The notes: a model not told the origin generated them from the letters alone. DNA of 64,000 nt from Phorcus lineatus (GCA_921293015.1 OV121098.1:17384161-17448160), one strand, 5' to 3'. Shown: positions 52,501-64,000, counted from the first letter of the stretch. Program-made: numbers and translations.

Positions 52501-55500
52501 ACTGATTAAGTTACACTTAAATAGTTTAACATAATTTATGCTCACTCATTTTTGTGGCAAAGTTTTCATCTTTCAAAGCCTCAAGGTTGAAGTTGCTCCC
52601 GAAGAATTTTGTGTCTTCAAAGCGTCCGCTGCGTGGAGTCTTGGGTGTGGTGGTCTCCGATTCACTGGAGAACTTGTCTGTCTCGCCCACGTCCCCCTTA
52701 ACTGCAACCCACACACACACTGTCAGATACAACACTACTCACACAGTAAGGTCATCAGGATATTAGGAAGTTATTTAAGTATCATAAGCTTTTCTTTCAA
52801 CAATCAAAAGTAATGGCCAAGGTTTATCTTTGATTGTAACACAGCCAGCCCTATTAAAAAAATTCAACTTTAAGGCTGAAATACTTCTCAAGAAAAAGTT
52901 ACAGGTGTGAAGTACACAGACAATGGATGATGGTCCATATTGTCCCTGCCAATACAAATCGGGTTAGGAACACAGTTTATCAATTCAACTGAAGTGGTCA
53001 GACCTGTAAAAGGTAAAACTTCTTGATTGGCAAGCAGACTGGAAACCATTATCATATGAATAGAAGAATCTGTTCTCAAGTTGACTACTAGATAGGAAGA
53101 TAGGCATACAATTTGACCCTTTCCATCAGTAAGAAAGATAAGACGCACCTAGACTGGACACCTTCCTGCGTTTGCGATACACGTTGATGATGGCGCGGGG
53201 ACTCTGCGGTATAGGCGTTTTCGTCTCGGTCTCCTCAGGCACAAACTGGGGCAACGACTCAAACTTGCGCTCAAAGTTGACCTGTTCAAGTACTCTGTAA
53301 ACAGAAATACTGTGTTCGATTTGACCACATTTTAAAAGCTAAATATAGTCTTTTGTAAATCAAATATACAAAATTTAACTAATTTTTTAATAACATTTGT
53401 TTTGACTCAGCTTTTATCCTTAAATTACATGCTAAACTTGATAGAGTAGAAAATGAGATGATTACCATAAACACTTTGTTTCTAATCATATTGACACTTA
53501 TGAAGATACAGGATAAGTTAACAAGAATTTTAAGCTAAAGGTAATTTATTCTTCCTCATAACCTTATAAATTCTTAGAAAGCCGCGGGTGCAATTTTGAC
53601 ATTTTAAAGCTCCATAACCGATAAAAGTTATATCACTGTCAAAAGAAATGAATTTATCTTCAATTGATGAATAATAAAATAACAATACAGCAAGTGTAAC
53701 ACAAATGGTCTCTTCCGCAATTGTTAACATGCAAACTGATTGTAATTTTTCATTTACCTTCCCATAGCATTTTATATTTGCTTAATAAGGTAGCAAAACT
53801 TCATATTTTTTACATTAACGTAGAGAGAAAAGAGCCTTAATATAAAATTTGCATATGTGCACAACATATATTATTAGCTTTCGCATGTTAAATTTCACTC
53901 ACTCGTTTCATAAAAATGTTATCAAACAGGACATTGTTTAGTATTCTTTTTATGAATTATGGCATTTTGTATTAAATGAAGTTATCCCACACAAACACAT
54001 CTTGAAAAACTTGTCAAATTAATTGTTTTGAAAAATTAAAGATGATGCATTTCTTTGATCGAATATAGCTACCTGTATATAGATTCAGACATTTCATGCA
54101 AAGCCTTTAACTATAGTTTCATCAGAGGCACCCCACCATAGTATTTATAAGACAAAAACCAGTTTTGTTCAGAAATTCAAATCCACTACCGAAAATAGTG
54201 AACTTAGTGATTATCAGTGCACAATCTTATAGATCTAACAGACAGATTTTTGCAAAATCTTATTTGTGTAATTAACTATTATTTGTGTCATTTGTTGATG
54301 TTTAAGCTTAATTTTTCATGACTTTTTGGGGTTTGCATATATATTTTTTATCGTAAATTAACCATGACATGTACCTTAATTAGTGTTTTGGTTCTGTTTC
54401 GCATAAGCTTACAATGTTTAGCTGCTTAACAATCCTTGAAATAAGAATGTTTAAATAAAGTACCGACTACACAGCAAATATGTGCTCTTATTCAAAAACT
54501 TTTCCTGACAAGACTTCTAGACTTTGGTCATTTGGAAAATTTGCTGTAGCTACTAATGAACCAATAAATGATTATAAGAATATATTATTTGATAGACCTA
54601 CGCTTGAAACCTGGGATGTAAAAGTTTTTATATTAGTTTATGATTGCATTTATGACAGTTTATGAGAGCCTGATGAAACATATATCTGTATTGACTTTAT
54701 TTGTTTGAAAGATTTATTATCAGAGTTTCTAAAAAACCTTATTTCAACAAAAAACGTACATTGACTTGAGAAAATGGTTTATTTTTTTCCAAATATGTCC
54801 TGGGCAGTTTGGGGGAAGACTGTCATTTTATTTAATTAACAAAGTGGTTGGAGTGTATATTCACTAATAACAAACTAACAAAACTATTGAGTAGAAAGGA
54901 TAATGATTTAAGAATATTTCTTACATCAAAATCGGTTGAAGAATAACAAAGTTTCCTTAATCTTAAATGATCCATTAACAATGTCTGGACCTTTCAATTT
55001 CACTGTCAGGTACTTCACTAGGCATTAAATCAAAGTCACTTTGTCTGTGTATCCTAGTGTTAACTTGTCTCTTTGGCTAAAAATCAACATATTTACTAGC
55101 TGGTGAACACACCATCACCATAAACAAGAACGAAACACCTAGGAGTAGGGTTGATCACCAGCATGGAGGTGACAACACTGATGACGTCACGTGCACAAGG
55201 TCTATAAGTATATGCTACAGGGAAGATGGGCAGGAAGATAGGTAGTTGTTGGCTGTACTCACTTGTCCATGCCGTCATCCACTGACTTCTTGAAGAAGCT
55301 CTTGCGGGGACTGTTAAGGCTGGGCGAGGGCATGGTACTACTACAGGGGCTCTGCAACACGCTCGGTGCCACCGACAGAGGGGGTGGCTTGTGTTTCGGC
55401 TTTGGCTAAACACAAATACATAGGTAGTTAATAATAATGGTACATGGATTAATTCCTGCCTTCAGAGTACAGAGTAGTAAAGACACAGACTATATCTGGT

Positions 55501-58500
55501 TTACCGGGTACTTAGACATTTAAAAGTAGAAAATATTCCCTTTATTGCAATCATTTTATGAATGATGAGACTTGAAAGTGACATTTATAAATGATTAACG
55601 GTGGGTGATAGCATTGGTATATTGCAATACAGATACAACATGAAAGTTGTAAAGAAAAAGTGAACTTGCAAAGCGAATATAGCACAGATATGTTAAAAGT
55701 CTGAAACCAGTCACTTAATTATCTCTCTTTACAAACGATGGCCAGTTTGGCATTGATCACTGTCCTTAATTTCTGTCCTTTCGTCAAGATAGCATGAAAA
55801 ACTAAATTATGAAAAGTGCTATTAAATTGCAATACATATTGGCTAACAGAAATTAGGAGCGATACCGATCCTTATGAATGAAAGATCAATGAGAAGGAGG
55901 GCAATGGTGGTTCATGGTGTATACCCTGCCACTCACCTGTGAAGGGGTGTCTGGAGTGGGGGGAGCTGCGTTGTTGGAGGTTGGGGGTGTCTCTATCTCC
56001 ACTCCTCCCTCTCCTGAATCATGGGCGGGCGAGGAGGACACAGAAGGGGGTCCTGACATTTCATCTCCAGGGGACGAGGACAAGGGGCTGGGCTTCTTAC
56101 GCCTCACCCCCCACTTCTCTGATTCTCGGAACTGACTATATTTCTTTCCTTTACATGCCCGTTGGGGTTTCTCTGGGCTTTCAGAATCTTTGATGACATC
56201 AAAGCTGAAGGTGACCTCCCGTGTTTCAGGTGCAGAAGAGCGCCCCTGGCTCATGGCCGACTGGAGCGGGGTGGTAGGGTGTGAGACTGGGTGTGAGACT
56301 GGGATCTGTGTGGGGGGTTGGGCACGATGGACGGGGGAGGGAGAGTTGACAGGACTGTTGTGGTATTGGGCATGGTTGCCAGGGCTGGGGGCTGCATGGT
56401 AACCAGGAGAAGGGGAGGGCCGGGGCGAGCTCACAGATACCTGCCGTCCTGCAAATAGGGAAGAGAGGACAAATATGAAAGTATTTTCACATTGGTTTAG
56501 TTGGAAGCTGCTTTGAAGGACTACTTTGATAACAGTAAGACACTTGAAAGCTAGAAAACTGGGTCCTTCTTTACCATAGAATTACATTTTCATCTTTTAG
56601 AATCATTTAAAAGGAACGTACAAGAAATCTCAAATAAGTAAGAAATACTGAAGAAATTTGACTCTATGGTATTCTAAGTTCAGAAATCTAGAACACAAAA
56701 TAATTTCATGAAATAAATTCAGACATCAGAATTCACATATACTTGGTCATATTGAAACAGACATAATTTCTGTTTAGCTCTCCATTCATTTTCTTCACAT
56801 GTTCTAAAAGCATTGTTCAAGGGTTTGGGTTCAATACATTTTGCAAGATAAATAAAACCAGAAGACTGGTCAATTATTCATATTGTGAAGAAAACACCTA
56901 CCTTGAGCTACTGTTACTCTTTGGAGACTCTCTGTTGCCACAGGGATGTTAGCAATTGTTGCCTTCACCTTGATGGGTCTTGTTTGAAAGTTGGGACTGC
57001 TTATATAGCCAATCTCCCCGCCCTTACCATCTGCAGGGAACGTGATGTAGCTAGACGACTTGAGGTTCATCACGCCTGTATCAACAGACATACAAGGGGG
57101 GCCAATAAGATGAAAACAAAATGCAGCTGTTTTAATGTTTTAATTTTACCCAAGTAAACCTTCAGGTATTTGGTTCTGTTATATTTCAGTATCATTTTTC
57201 CCATTTTGTTTGACCTCTTATATAGGTACCATCATAAACGCCAAAATGGGGTATAAATACATTTCAATGATTAGGAAACAAATAGATTTTTTTTTTACCA
57301 TAGTGTATCAGATGGGTAAAGTTCACTTGACTTCATTGTGGGCATCGATGCACACAAACATGCGATTTTAAACTACATCCACCTGGAAAAACTTCTACCC
57401 AATTACATTTATCAAACAGCTTCTTTGCTGCACTTGTCGGTCATCATGAGTAACAGCATGCCCAAAGAACAAAAGTATATCGTCAAGGGAGGTCAATAAA
57501 TATTGATGCAAGAGCTGTAATAAATAGATGCAAACACTCACCATAGTACATAGGACTCTGTGACTGGGGTGGGCTGTGGGTTTGCTTCTGCATGGCTGAC
57601 AGCTGTGGTTTGGGAGCAATGGAAGGCTGAGAGGGGGACAGTCCCTGTGTGGAGGCGGGGCTAAGGGCAGGGGCAGGGCTGGTGGCCGAGGTAGAGGGAG
57701 AGCGCACTGTCTGTGGGCGGAGCAGCACCTGCTGGACCTGGTTGGGACTCACTGCAACACATGATGGGTGTTATACAAAATAACAATCAGAATAAATCTT
57801 TTTTGTCCTCATTAAATAGTACATTTGGAAATTCATTGTGTGCCCTTGGCACCCAGTAACAACAGTGTAATGTTACTTCAAGTATAACAACTTCAAAATA
57901 AATATCAACAAACTTGATAAGCAGTGAATTTATCACTTATTCCTTCCATTTTGGGTTAATATTTGACATGGCTGTGGCACATTTCAAATTGTTTCAAGAG
58001 CATGTATCAAATGACACACATGTGGAATGACATTGCCTCATGCAGTTTCGACTTCCTCACAGCAGGTTCTGCATCTCAATGTTGGTGGAATATTGTAATC
58101 AGAATCATATAAATGTACATAGATATGCATATATCTTCTTACCAAAATACCTTCAATTCCTTAATTCATTTATAAAAGTATATTGCCAACAGTCTATTAC
58201 CACATACATAGTACAATTGATGAAATAAACAGAAAGTTAAATATAAAACTTTTGCTTTTATTAACCAAACATTTTACTGAAGTCTATTGACAAAAATTGT
58301 TGTTACTGGAAAAAGATTTAGGTTGAATTTATGAAATGTTTGATCTATCTTTTTTTTAAATTGTCACTTCCAGTTATGACTAAGATTCATCTGGTTATAA
58401 ATTTACATGCACTCTGGAATTAAATGTTCAATATGAATCCTGTTATCATTGTGTACACGTGCCTGCACCACGACTTATCATGAGGTGTATCAGAGCCTTG

Positions 58501-61500
58501 AAACAGTTGATACACCATTAATTAGTTCTGAAGTTGTCAATTGCCATACATTTCAGGTCTCTGGCAAAACAATGATCTGGCTACAATATCATTGGTAATT
58601 TAAATCTGATGTTATTAACTGTGTTGGTGAGAACAAACCTTGAGGTACAGCCCCTACATAAGCTGCAGATATGTTTGGGGGTGTGGTTGCTACCGGTACT
58701 GCCATCCCTGTGCCCTGCTGTACATACGCTATCCTGGAACAAAACACACCATGATTGATTTCATTCAAAATAGACAGATTAAATTTGAGGAAATTAAATC
58801 TTTTGAACTTTCAACCTACATAGATGAATAATGAATAACTAAACCCGTACATTTTCATTTAAAAGGCTTACTTTGTATCTTTTTGTGGAGTGGTTAATTG
58901 TTATGTTGAGGGAGAAAGGGTTAAAATGAAAAGTTTGTTCTTACTTCTGTGTGGAGGGGAGCAGAATCCTTTGCTGTTGTTGCTGTTGCAGTTGTTGTGA
59001 GATAACACTGTGTGACTGCACAGGTTGACCGGACTGCTGGAGAGTAGGGGGAGCCACAGTCAGTGACACAACCGACTGACTGCCAAGACTGACTGCGGGA
59101 ATCTGCATCTGCTGCGCTGAGCCTGCCAGTAGTGACGGAGACTGGTTCACTGTTACCAACTGGGTCACCATGGCAACTTGATGTTGTTTTGGCGCTGTCA
59201 TTAGGGTCTGTGTTTGTTGCTGGGGCACAGGCTTGTTCTGTGGGGAGCTTGTCATGCGTACTGTGTGTGGAGCCGGTGTAATCTGGAACTTACTGGTTTG
59301 AACTTGACCAGGTTGGACAGGGCTGGTTGCTACAGCAACAAGTTTCTGCTGTACAGCACCTCCTGGTAGTGCCATTTGTAAAACATTCTGCACTTTGCCG
59401 CCAGGTGGTGCAGGTTGTACATGCACAGAGGGGAGTATGTACTGCACATGTGTGGGCTGCAGGGTGGGTTGGCTGGGTGTGGTGGGCTGCTGGATTGCCA
59501 CTGCTGCAGCGGGGGCACTGCTGGGGTTTGCCTTCAGTAGCACGTTGGTGAACAAGGCAGGGGAGGCCAAGTTCGGTACCTGCTGTTGTTGTTGGTGTTG
59601 TTGGTGTTGCTGCAATTGCTGGGTTTGTTGTTGCAGCCCTGCTTGTGGAGGGGCAATGTTTCTAAGGGTTGTGGTAAGAAACGCACTCTGGTTGACGGTA
59701 GACTGTGCATTTGCACTGTTGTTGATCTTGCCTGCTGGCACTGCATTAGCAGAGTTTAGAATAGTCATGCCATACTGGCTTGTTGGAATGCTTTGAAAAA
59801 GAATTGTGCTTACATTTTTCATGCTGCCATTTGATTGGTTGCTTGGAATAATAGCCTGGGGTTGCAGCCCCACACTGTTGACTGGGGGTGCCTTGGCTAC
59901 ACTTGAAGTTTGGGAGACTGTGTACACAGCTTTAGAGGCAATGGGTATGGGGTGGCTGATGGGTTTGCCGATGGTGGAGAAGGTGGGAGCCACACTTCCT
60001 CCTGTGGAGCCAGCACATGTCACCACCATCTGGGGCACTGCCGGGAGCTGACCAGTGCTGGAGGTGGGTGGGGTACGCACTGAATGCTGGGATATCTGAA
60101 TGCTGGATGCTGGTGCCTGATATGCTAGTGGACTTTGCGGTATCTGCTTTGATTGTTTGGCTTTCTGAGTCATTTTACCCATCATTGGCCCTCCACGTCC
60201 ATTCTGTTTGCCGAGTGTGGTCTGCATGTTGGAGGACACAATAAGCTGCTGTTTGTCCTGGGTCATTGTGATATTGTGGATCTTCATCTGACCCAACTTG
60301 ACTGTCTGCTGCTGAGTTCCTGGCATCCTGGAGCTGAGTCCCCCATATATCTCCCTCTCCCGCCCCCCTTCAGTCTCTCCATGCAACTCATTAAGCGCAT
60401 CCAAAGAGCTTGCAGACATCAGTCTTGACTTGGCTTTGAAGACAGCACCCTTTGGTTGAAAGTTTGACCCAGTGCTTGAAGGGCGTGGCATAAGTAGTCC
60501 CTCCCCCAGCTGCTTTGCCAAGGGTGATGACATCTCCATGTCAGAGTCTGGCAGCCGACGGATGGGTTTTGGGCGGTAGGCTATGTCAGAAGGGCTGATG
60601 TTCTTCATGACAGGAGAGAAGCGTTGTTGCGGGAAGGCCTTGTTCTCGATGAGAGTGTCGTCCTCTGTCTGACTATCAGTCTCGCTATCAGAGACGTGTT
60701 CTTTGCAGTTAAGGTCAATCCCTTCACCGCCAGTCCCCACTCCAGAACCTCCTGTGGCAGGGGTTAAACATTTAATTGCAAATTCATCTTCAAAGAATAG
60801 TTGTTACAATAATTCAATGCATGAACCGACAAAAAATTATTTTACTCAGTTAAACGCATCTTACACAGTAAAGTGAGTTATTTACATCAATGGACTTACC
60901 CTCGTCCATACAGATGACCATCTTCTCCTCGTCACTGTCCTCCTCCTCCCCACGCGACCCCATGCTCCCCCTGAACACCCGCCCTTCACCTGGTGGGTAC
61001 TTGAACTGCCCGGCCCCACCCCCTTGGTACTGCACCTGGGGCATGGTGATCCCAGGGTGGGGCTGGGTGTGAGGGTGGTGGTGCGGAGAGCCACTGTGGG
61101 TCTGCTGAGCGTACAGTTGATGAGGTTTACCAACTGATATTCCTCCACTCTCCAGAACTCTCTGTAATGTAACACATGTAAATGTCTCAGTTATTCACAG
61201 GGATATATCACACATATATTCATGCAAAATACACATCTATGGAATATAGACAACATATGGAGATATCAAAGAGCTAAAAATATGGAAATGCCATGACTCA
61301 TTCTTCACCAAACTTGCTTTCAACAGATAACAGTGTCTCAGTGTTACAATCATTAATGGTATGATGACTAGATCGTAACTGTACATATTCAAATACATAT
61401 TAAATCCAACAGATACTTTATCAACAGATACATCAAAAATTTTTTAGCAACAATATGAAATTAAAATTCATCTGGTTTGTAACTCATGATGATTAAGGAG

Positions 61501-63808
61501 ATCAGAATCAGGGAGGCATCTCTTGCTCCTAAAGAGAGAAGATTAGGGGGAGGATCAAGGACATCACAGAATCTAAAAGCCATGAATTTAATATCAATGC
61601 TATTTTCTTTCAACATCAGCGTTATTGTTGTAAACAAATAATATATTATTCTTGTTATGTTAATTATTCAATACTCATTACTGTGCTTATTATAAAAATT
61701 AGATAATGAAAAGCTTAGTGCATTGAGGAATTCTTAAAAAAACATCAGGTAACATATGTCAGTTTAGTCACCTATTTGTTGCCCATTTCAACTACCTATT
61801 CTATATAATATACTAACAGGATGATAAAGCAATTTGCCATTGAGATAAATAATAATAGCGTTAAGAGCCTAATGGGGGTTTGATTTTTGATTCATGTAAA
61901 AGTGGCCAACAGAGACGTTACTTATTTCTATTCCTTTGAGTTCAGTAGTATTGGCTTAAAATATATAATGTTGATCTTTTTAAGGGGGTTTAAATGGTTG
62001 TCGGTTACAATATTGGATTATTTGAGTGAAACAACAACCTGATATTTGAGTGACATGTGACCTTACATAATTGATAAGAGCAGTTACCTGGACAGATTCA
62101 GTTAGTATATTTTTTCAACCTTACCCTCTTTGACTAAATGTCTCACATGGAGAATCATGCACATAATTGTTTAATTCTCAATTTTTAGTAAGAAAATCAT
62201 GTTTTACTGGCCTTTTTATAAAATAGGGGAAACAATTTTTTTCTATAGACATGTGTTTTGTACTATTATAGTAACCATAAAGATATAAGGAATTCAAAAA
62301 TATACATTCATATCGGTAATGGGCATTTTTGCTCTCAAATTTGAAGATTACTAAACGTTAATTACCTTGCCAGTTTATCGCATTGCCTTATGTAAATTCA
62401 GATGTTCCGACCATAAATTATTAATTGAGGAAGGAAGAAAGACTGGCCTTCAACGGAGCCAAAGACTATGTCCATTTTGCATCGTCCCAGTGGTCGAATC
62501 AGAGTACCATTTCTATATGGAATGTGACTTTTATACTGATCTATGTCGGAGACTGCTTCCTAAACATTATAATTCGTACCCAAATATTGTTTAATTTATA
62601 CAACTGCCATCATCATGAAATACAACCCTTGTCAATAATCTTGCTAAATATGTATTTCTAGCATTCAAAAAAAGTTCAAATTTTCTTAATTGTAACTAGC
62701 CATTAGCTTTGTTGTATGGCGCTTCAGTAGTTGTCCTCATATTCTGATGCACTTGTAAGAGCTAAATAACATCATTTATGTCTACCCAAAAGATAAAATT
62801 TCCCACCTAACAATGTGGCTTCTTCTCTTTGCATGTACAGTAAGTCAAACATTTTCTGGAGAGAGCATTATTTCATGTGCACTAATTTGGTAAGGGTTTC
62901 TAAAGGCAGGCCAGAATATGGATAACAGGTACTGATACAGATAAAAATATGCATGCATCATTCTTCTTCATTTGAATCTTAAATTTATTTTTTTGTCTTG
63001 GATAGTGTTTGAAAATCAAAACATAAACATTTATCAAATAAGTGTTGATATGTTTGAACAATATAACAATACATACCAATAACTTAGAATCAGATCTTAT
63101 GAATTTAGGTGAATATAAGTTTCCAATGAGCGTTTATTACAAAAAGCTTATCAATTACTGTGTCTCCCCTGTTGCCTTGATAAAGAATTACTGGAAGTAC
63201 ACTGTAACCCACTTGAAGACTGTACACACCTCAGAGACTGGGGGCAGATTGTCGTGCTGAGTGAAGACTGTACACACCTCAGAGACTGGGGGCAGATTGT
63301 CGTGCTGAGTGAAGGCTATGGTAGGCAGGAAGCTGCGCAGCTGGTCCTGGGGCATTGCCGAGAAGCTCTGTGAGCGCTGCTTCATTACGCTGGAGAGCGC
63401 AGGTTTGGAGAGTGGCATCACCACATCCTCTACCTCTCGCTCTTCCAGATCATCCACTTCTGCCTCCAGCTTCTCATCTGTCCAGGACAAACATAGAGAA
63501 TAATCACTAGCTGTTCCAATGGAGGCTGTACCATCTATTTGTTTCAACAACCAAATTGTTAATCTGTGTTTTGATCATATGAAAACTAATTAAGATACAA
63601 TGAAAATCACAGAAAGTCTCTTAAAGCAAATATGCAAACACAACTCACCAAGGTCCCCGATAGCATCCAGTGGGTCATCAGTCGACCCAAGGCGCTCGCC
63701 CGTTGCACCCCCACGTTGTTTGAGAGTGGCGGCGATGGTGCTGGATCGTTTTCTGTCCTTGGAACACCATTTCCAATCTGGGTGAGCCTTGAAGTGGGCC
63801 TCTTTCAC
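49103..63808 (-). CDS. CIC: Capicua transcriptional repressor, C-terminal 1474 codons (13 exons)
   Basis: Reading right to left, exons 63649-63808, 63278-63477, 60900-61161, 58945-60751, 58639-58733, 57542-57751, 56902-57075, 55937-56448, 55263-55405, 53149-53294, 52546-52701, 52272-52421 and 49103-49512 join in frame. Capicua is a nuclear HMG-box repressor that binds TGAATGAA-type sites and is relieved by RTK/ERK signalling. Visible here: the end of the HMG box ([20 protein letters not shown]); a conserved [13 protein letters not shown] and [14 protein letters not shown] block; a long Gln/Ser/Pro region with poly[29 protein letters not shown] with [14 protein letters not shown]; and the C1 domain ([19 protein letters not shown] and [19 protein letters not shown]), which helps the HMG box bind DNA. 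The 5' part lies outside the window. The assignment rests on the HMG end and C1. Confidence 0.93.
49568..50523. mobile_element. TTAA-flanked MITE in the last CIC intron
   Basis: TTAAAGGGCCATTGAGTATG at the left is answered by CATACTCTGTGGCCCTTTAA at the right, giving TTAA at both edges and terminal repeats of about 18 bases with two mismatches. The 950-base interior is AT-rich and non-coding. Confidence 0.7.
50524..50899. other. CIC intron, nothing recognised
   Basis: AT-rich intronic DNA between the MITE and the minisatellite. Confidence 0.5.
50900..52258. repeat. 22-bp minisatellite, about 61 copies
   Basis: The unit TTGTACAGACCCTGTTAGCT + AT repeats with a 22-base period. Two main variants (TGTACACAC and TGTACAGAC) alternate irregularly, and a TGAACACAC variant becomes dominant toward the right edge, where the copies also diverge. 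It lies wholly inside the last CIC intron and ends about 13 bases before the upstream exon's donor. It is not CRISPR: there are no unique spacers. Confidence 0.97.
52272..52421 (-). CDS. CIC: CIC exon with the first half of C1
   Basis: It reads [20 protein letters not shown], then [20 protein letters not shown] and GLFPT. The donor GTGAGC is followed almost at once by the 22-bp array. The acceptor is CCTGTCCCAG. Confidence 0.93.
52546..52701 (-). CDS. CIC: CIC exon ([14 protein letters not shown] region)
   Basis: The acceptor is GTGGGTTGCAG. It is Ser/Thr-Pro-rich with [20 protein letters not shown], ends phase 1 before GTGAGC, and joins the C1 exon in frame. Confidence 0.88.
53149..53294 (-). 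CDS. CIC: CIC exon ([15 protein letters not shown])
   Basis: It reads [20 protein letters not shown], then [18 protein letters not shown], closely matching the conserved segment that precedes C1 in animal capicua. The acceptor is TCTGTTTACAG and the donor GTGCGT. Confidence 0.93.
53295..55262. other. CIC intron
   Basis: AT-rich. A plus-strand open frame at 54480-54665 (61 codons) shows no family or splice context. No repeat is identified. Confidence 0.5.
55263..55405 (-). CDS. CIC: CIC exon ([20 protein letters not shown])
   Basis: It starts after TTTGTGTTTAG with [20 protein letters not shown] and ends phase 2 in GACAA before GTGAGT. The basic PPPL plus FKK...D segment aligns with the vertebrate KVKVRPPPL region. 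Confidence 0.88.
55937..56448 (-). CDS. CIC: CIC exon, Pro/Ser-rich
   Basis: The acceptor is TATTTGCAG and the donor GTGAGT, in phase 0. It is low-complexity with [20 protein letters not shown] and many SP/TP sites, and an ordered patch [20 protein letters not shown]. Several plus-strand frames across it are shadows. Confidence 0.9.
56902..57075 (-). CDS. CIC: CIC exon ([11 protein letters not shown])
   Basis: The acceptor is GTTGATACAG and the donor GTAGGT. It reads [20 protein letters not shown], then [18 protein letters not shown]. The KVKAxIAxIPV motif is conserved in capicua. Confidence 0.92.
57542..57751 (-). CDS. CIC: CIC exon, Ser/Pro/Gln-rich
   Basis: The acceptor is TGTTGCAG and the donor GTGAGT. 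It is low-complexity with [20 protein letters not shown]. It is phase 1 at its 3' end and matches the next exon. Confidence 0.88.
57752..58638. other. CIC intron
   Basis: No coding sequence or recognised repeat. Confidence 0.5.
58639..58733 (-). CDS. CIC: CIC exon ([14 protein letters not shown])
   Basis: It is a 95-base exon, too short for most ORF filters. The acceptor is TTTTGTTCCAG. It reads [20 protein letters not shown] and ends phase 1 before GTTTGT. The upstream exon ends LLPST plus this ITYVQ-like start, as in vertebrate capicua. Confidence 0.88.
58945..60751 (-). CDS. CIC: CIC large exon with polyQ
   Basis: It is 1807 bases and starts [20 protein letters not shown], a conserved acidic block that continues into FSPVMKN. 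A long disordered Gln/Ser/Thr/Val region follows, with Q-rich runs ([14 protein letters not shown] and QLQQQQQQR) and VQYILP, ending ILLPSTQ. The antisense frames, including a Cys-rich one at 59395-59796, are shadows. Confidence 0.93.
60900..61161 (-). CDS. CIC: CIC exon ([13 protein letters not shown])
   Basis: The acceptor is TAATGTAATGTTACATTACAG-like and the donor GTAAGT. It starts [20 protein letters not shown], has a His/Pro stretch, and ends [16 protein letters not shown], matching the conserved SDEERMVIC block. Confidence 0.9.
61162..63229. other. CIC intron with an RT fragment
   Basis: AT-rich, with a plus-strand retrotransposon fragment at about 62355-62600. No other feature is recognised. 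Confidence 0.5.
62355..62600 (+). pseudogene. Non-LTR retrotransposon C-terminal fragment
   Basis: The frame reads [20 protein letters not shown], then [20 protein letters not shown], a zinc-knuckle-like end with C-x2-C...H-x4-C spacing found at the close of several non-LTR RT proteins. It is a short orphan, antisense to CIC. Confidence 0.6.
63215..63310. repeat. 48-bp tandem duplication across a CIC exon-intron border
   Basis: Two copies of a 48-base unit (starts 63215 and 63263, GAAGACTGTACACACCTCAG on the plus strand) appear identical. Each carries the GAG/GTGTGT donor. Confidence 0.95.
63278..63477 (-). CDS. CIC: CIC exon with duplicated 3' edge
   Basis: It reads [20 protein letters not shown], then [20 protein letters not shown] (a basic RSxS patch like a 14-3-3/kinase site; inference) and [13 protein letters not shown] 48-base tandem duplication gives a second identical donor 48 bases on, so the exon may extend to 63230, adding 16 in-frame residues. 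Confidence 0.88.
63649..63808 (-). CDS. CIC: CIC exon with the end of the HMG box
   Basis: The acceptor is GTACTGTAG and the donor GTGAGT. It begins [20 protein letters not shown], the end of the HMG box, then a basic linker and [12 protein letters not shown]. The preceding HMG exon lies beyond the window. Confidence 0.94.
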
Positions 63809-64000
63809 CTACAGTACACTCACAAGTTGAAAATAGATTTTTATGTTTGGATAATGTTGCCCTTATTAGGGACTACAGCTTCACAAAGTCTTTAATTAAC
63901 AAGATGAGATGGACATCAAAGTTCCCCACCTGATTGTTTTAATTAAGTTCACAACATTTTCCTAAATGTCCTAAATCAGATTTACAAAACATAAGAAGGG
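63809..64000. other. CIC intron at the window edge
   Basis: Intronic sequence leading to the upstream HMG-box exon, which is not included. Confidence 0.6.

Noticed and set aside
54480..54665. 61-codon frame in a CIC intron
   Set aside because: AT-rich, no domain, no splice context.
59395..59796. Cys/Trp-rich plus-strand protein
   Set aside because: It is the antisense reading of the CIC polyQ and proline region, giving CCCWCC-type low complexity.

Overview
This is a 64 kb piece of an AT-rich, intron-rich animal nuclear genome. Split exons with GT/AG borders, AATAAA signals, many degraded non-LTR retrotransposons, TTAA-flanked and palindromic MITE-like elements and long minisatellites point to a lophotrochozoan. 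A bivalve mollusc fits best; repeats that open with runs of GTCCGTCC and the B-box/NHL-type gene are typical of that group. The species assignment is inference.

Five protein-coding genes can be supported. (1) 7681-17119, plus strand: a five-exon gene for a secreted protein with an apple/PAN-like module followed by a GON domain, the module otherwise known from the C-terminus of ADAMTS9/20. (2) 23467-23682, plus: GTF2H5 (TFB5/TTDA subunit of TFIIH), one exon. (3) 24453-33525, plus: ZNF511, a three-finger C2H2 protein rebuilt here from six exons. (4) 37250-38332, minus: an intact B-box plus beta-propeller (TRIM/NHL-like) protein in one coding exon, with a probable 5'UTR exon near 39759. (5) 49103-63808, minus: the 3' part of capicua (CIC), 13 coding exons from the end of the HMG box to the stop codon, with a roughly 1.9 kb 3'UTR. 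The 5' part of CIC lies beyond the right edge. For genes 1, 3 and 5 every junction keeps phase across the reconstruction (315 aa, 253 aa and 1474 aa in the window).

Layout: 1-4600 holds a palindrome and a broken APE/RT retrotransposon. 5.9-17.1 kb is the PAN-GON gene with three copies of one TTAA-flanked element in and around it and a mariner-like relic carrying a 41-bp minisatellite. 18-21 kb holds a local duplication and an L1/Tx1-like relic. 21.7-23 kb is a diverged repeat cluster. 23.3-34.2 kb holds GTF2H5 and ZNF511; two different minisatellites (170 bp and about 145 bp) flank a 60-bp ZNF511 exon. 34-47 kb holds the B-box gene, a 1.35 kb terminal-inverted-repeat element filled with GGCCAGTACTGGCC palindromes, CR1-like and other RT relics, and strong hairpins. 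47-64 kb is CIC, with a 22-bp minisatellite of about 60 copies starting about a dozen bases inside one intron and a 48-bp duplication across one exon-intron junction.

The five genes do not form a pathway. GTF2H5 (repair and transcription), ZNF511 and CIC (nuclear) look like conserved neighbours, while the PAN-GON and B-box/NHL genes look lineage-expanded. The least expected material is the PAN-GON architecture, the palindrome-array element, and the two repeat events at CIC splice sites.
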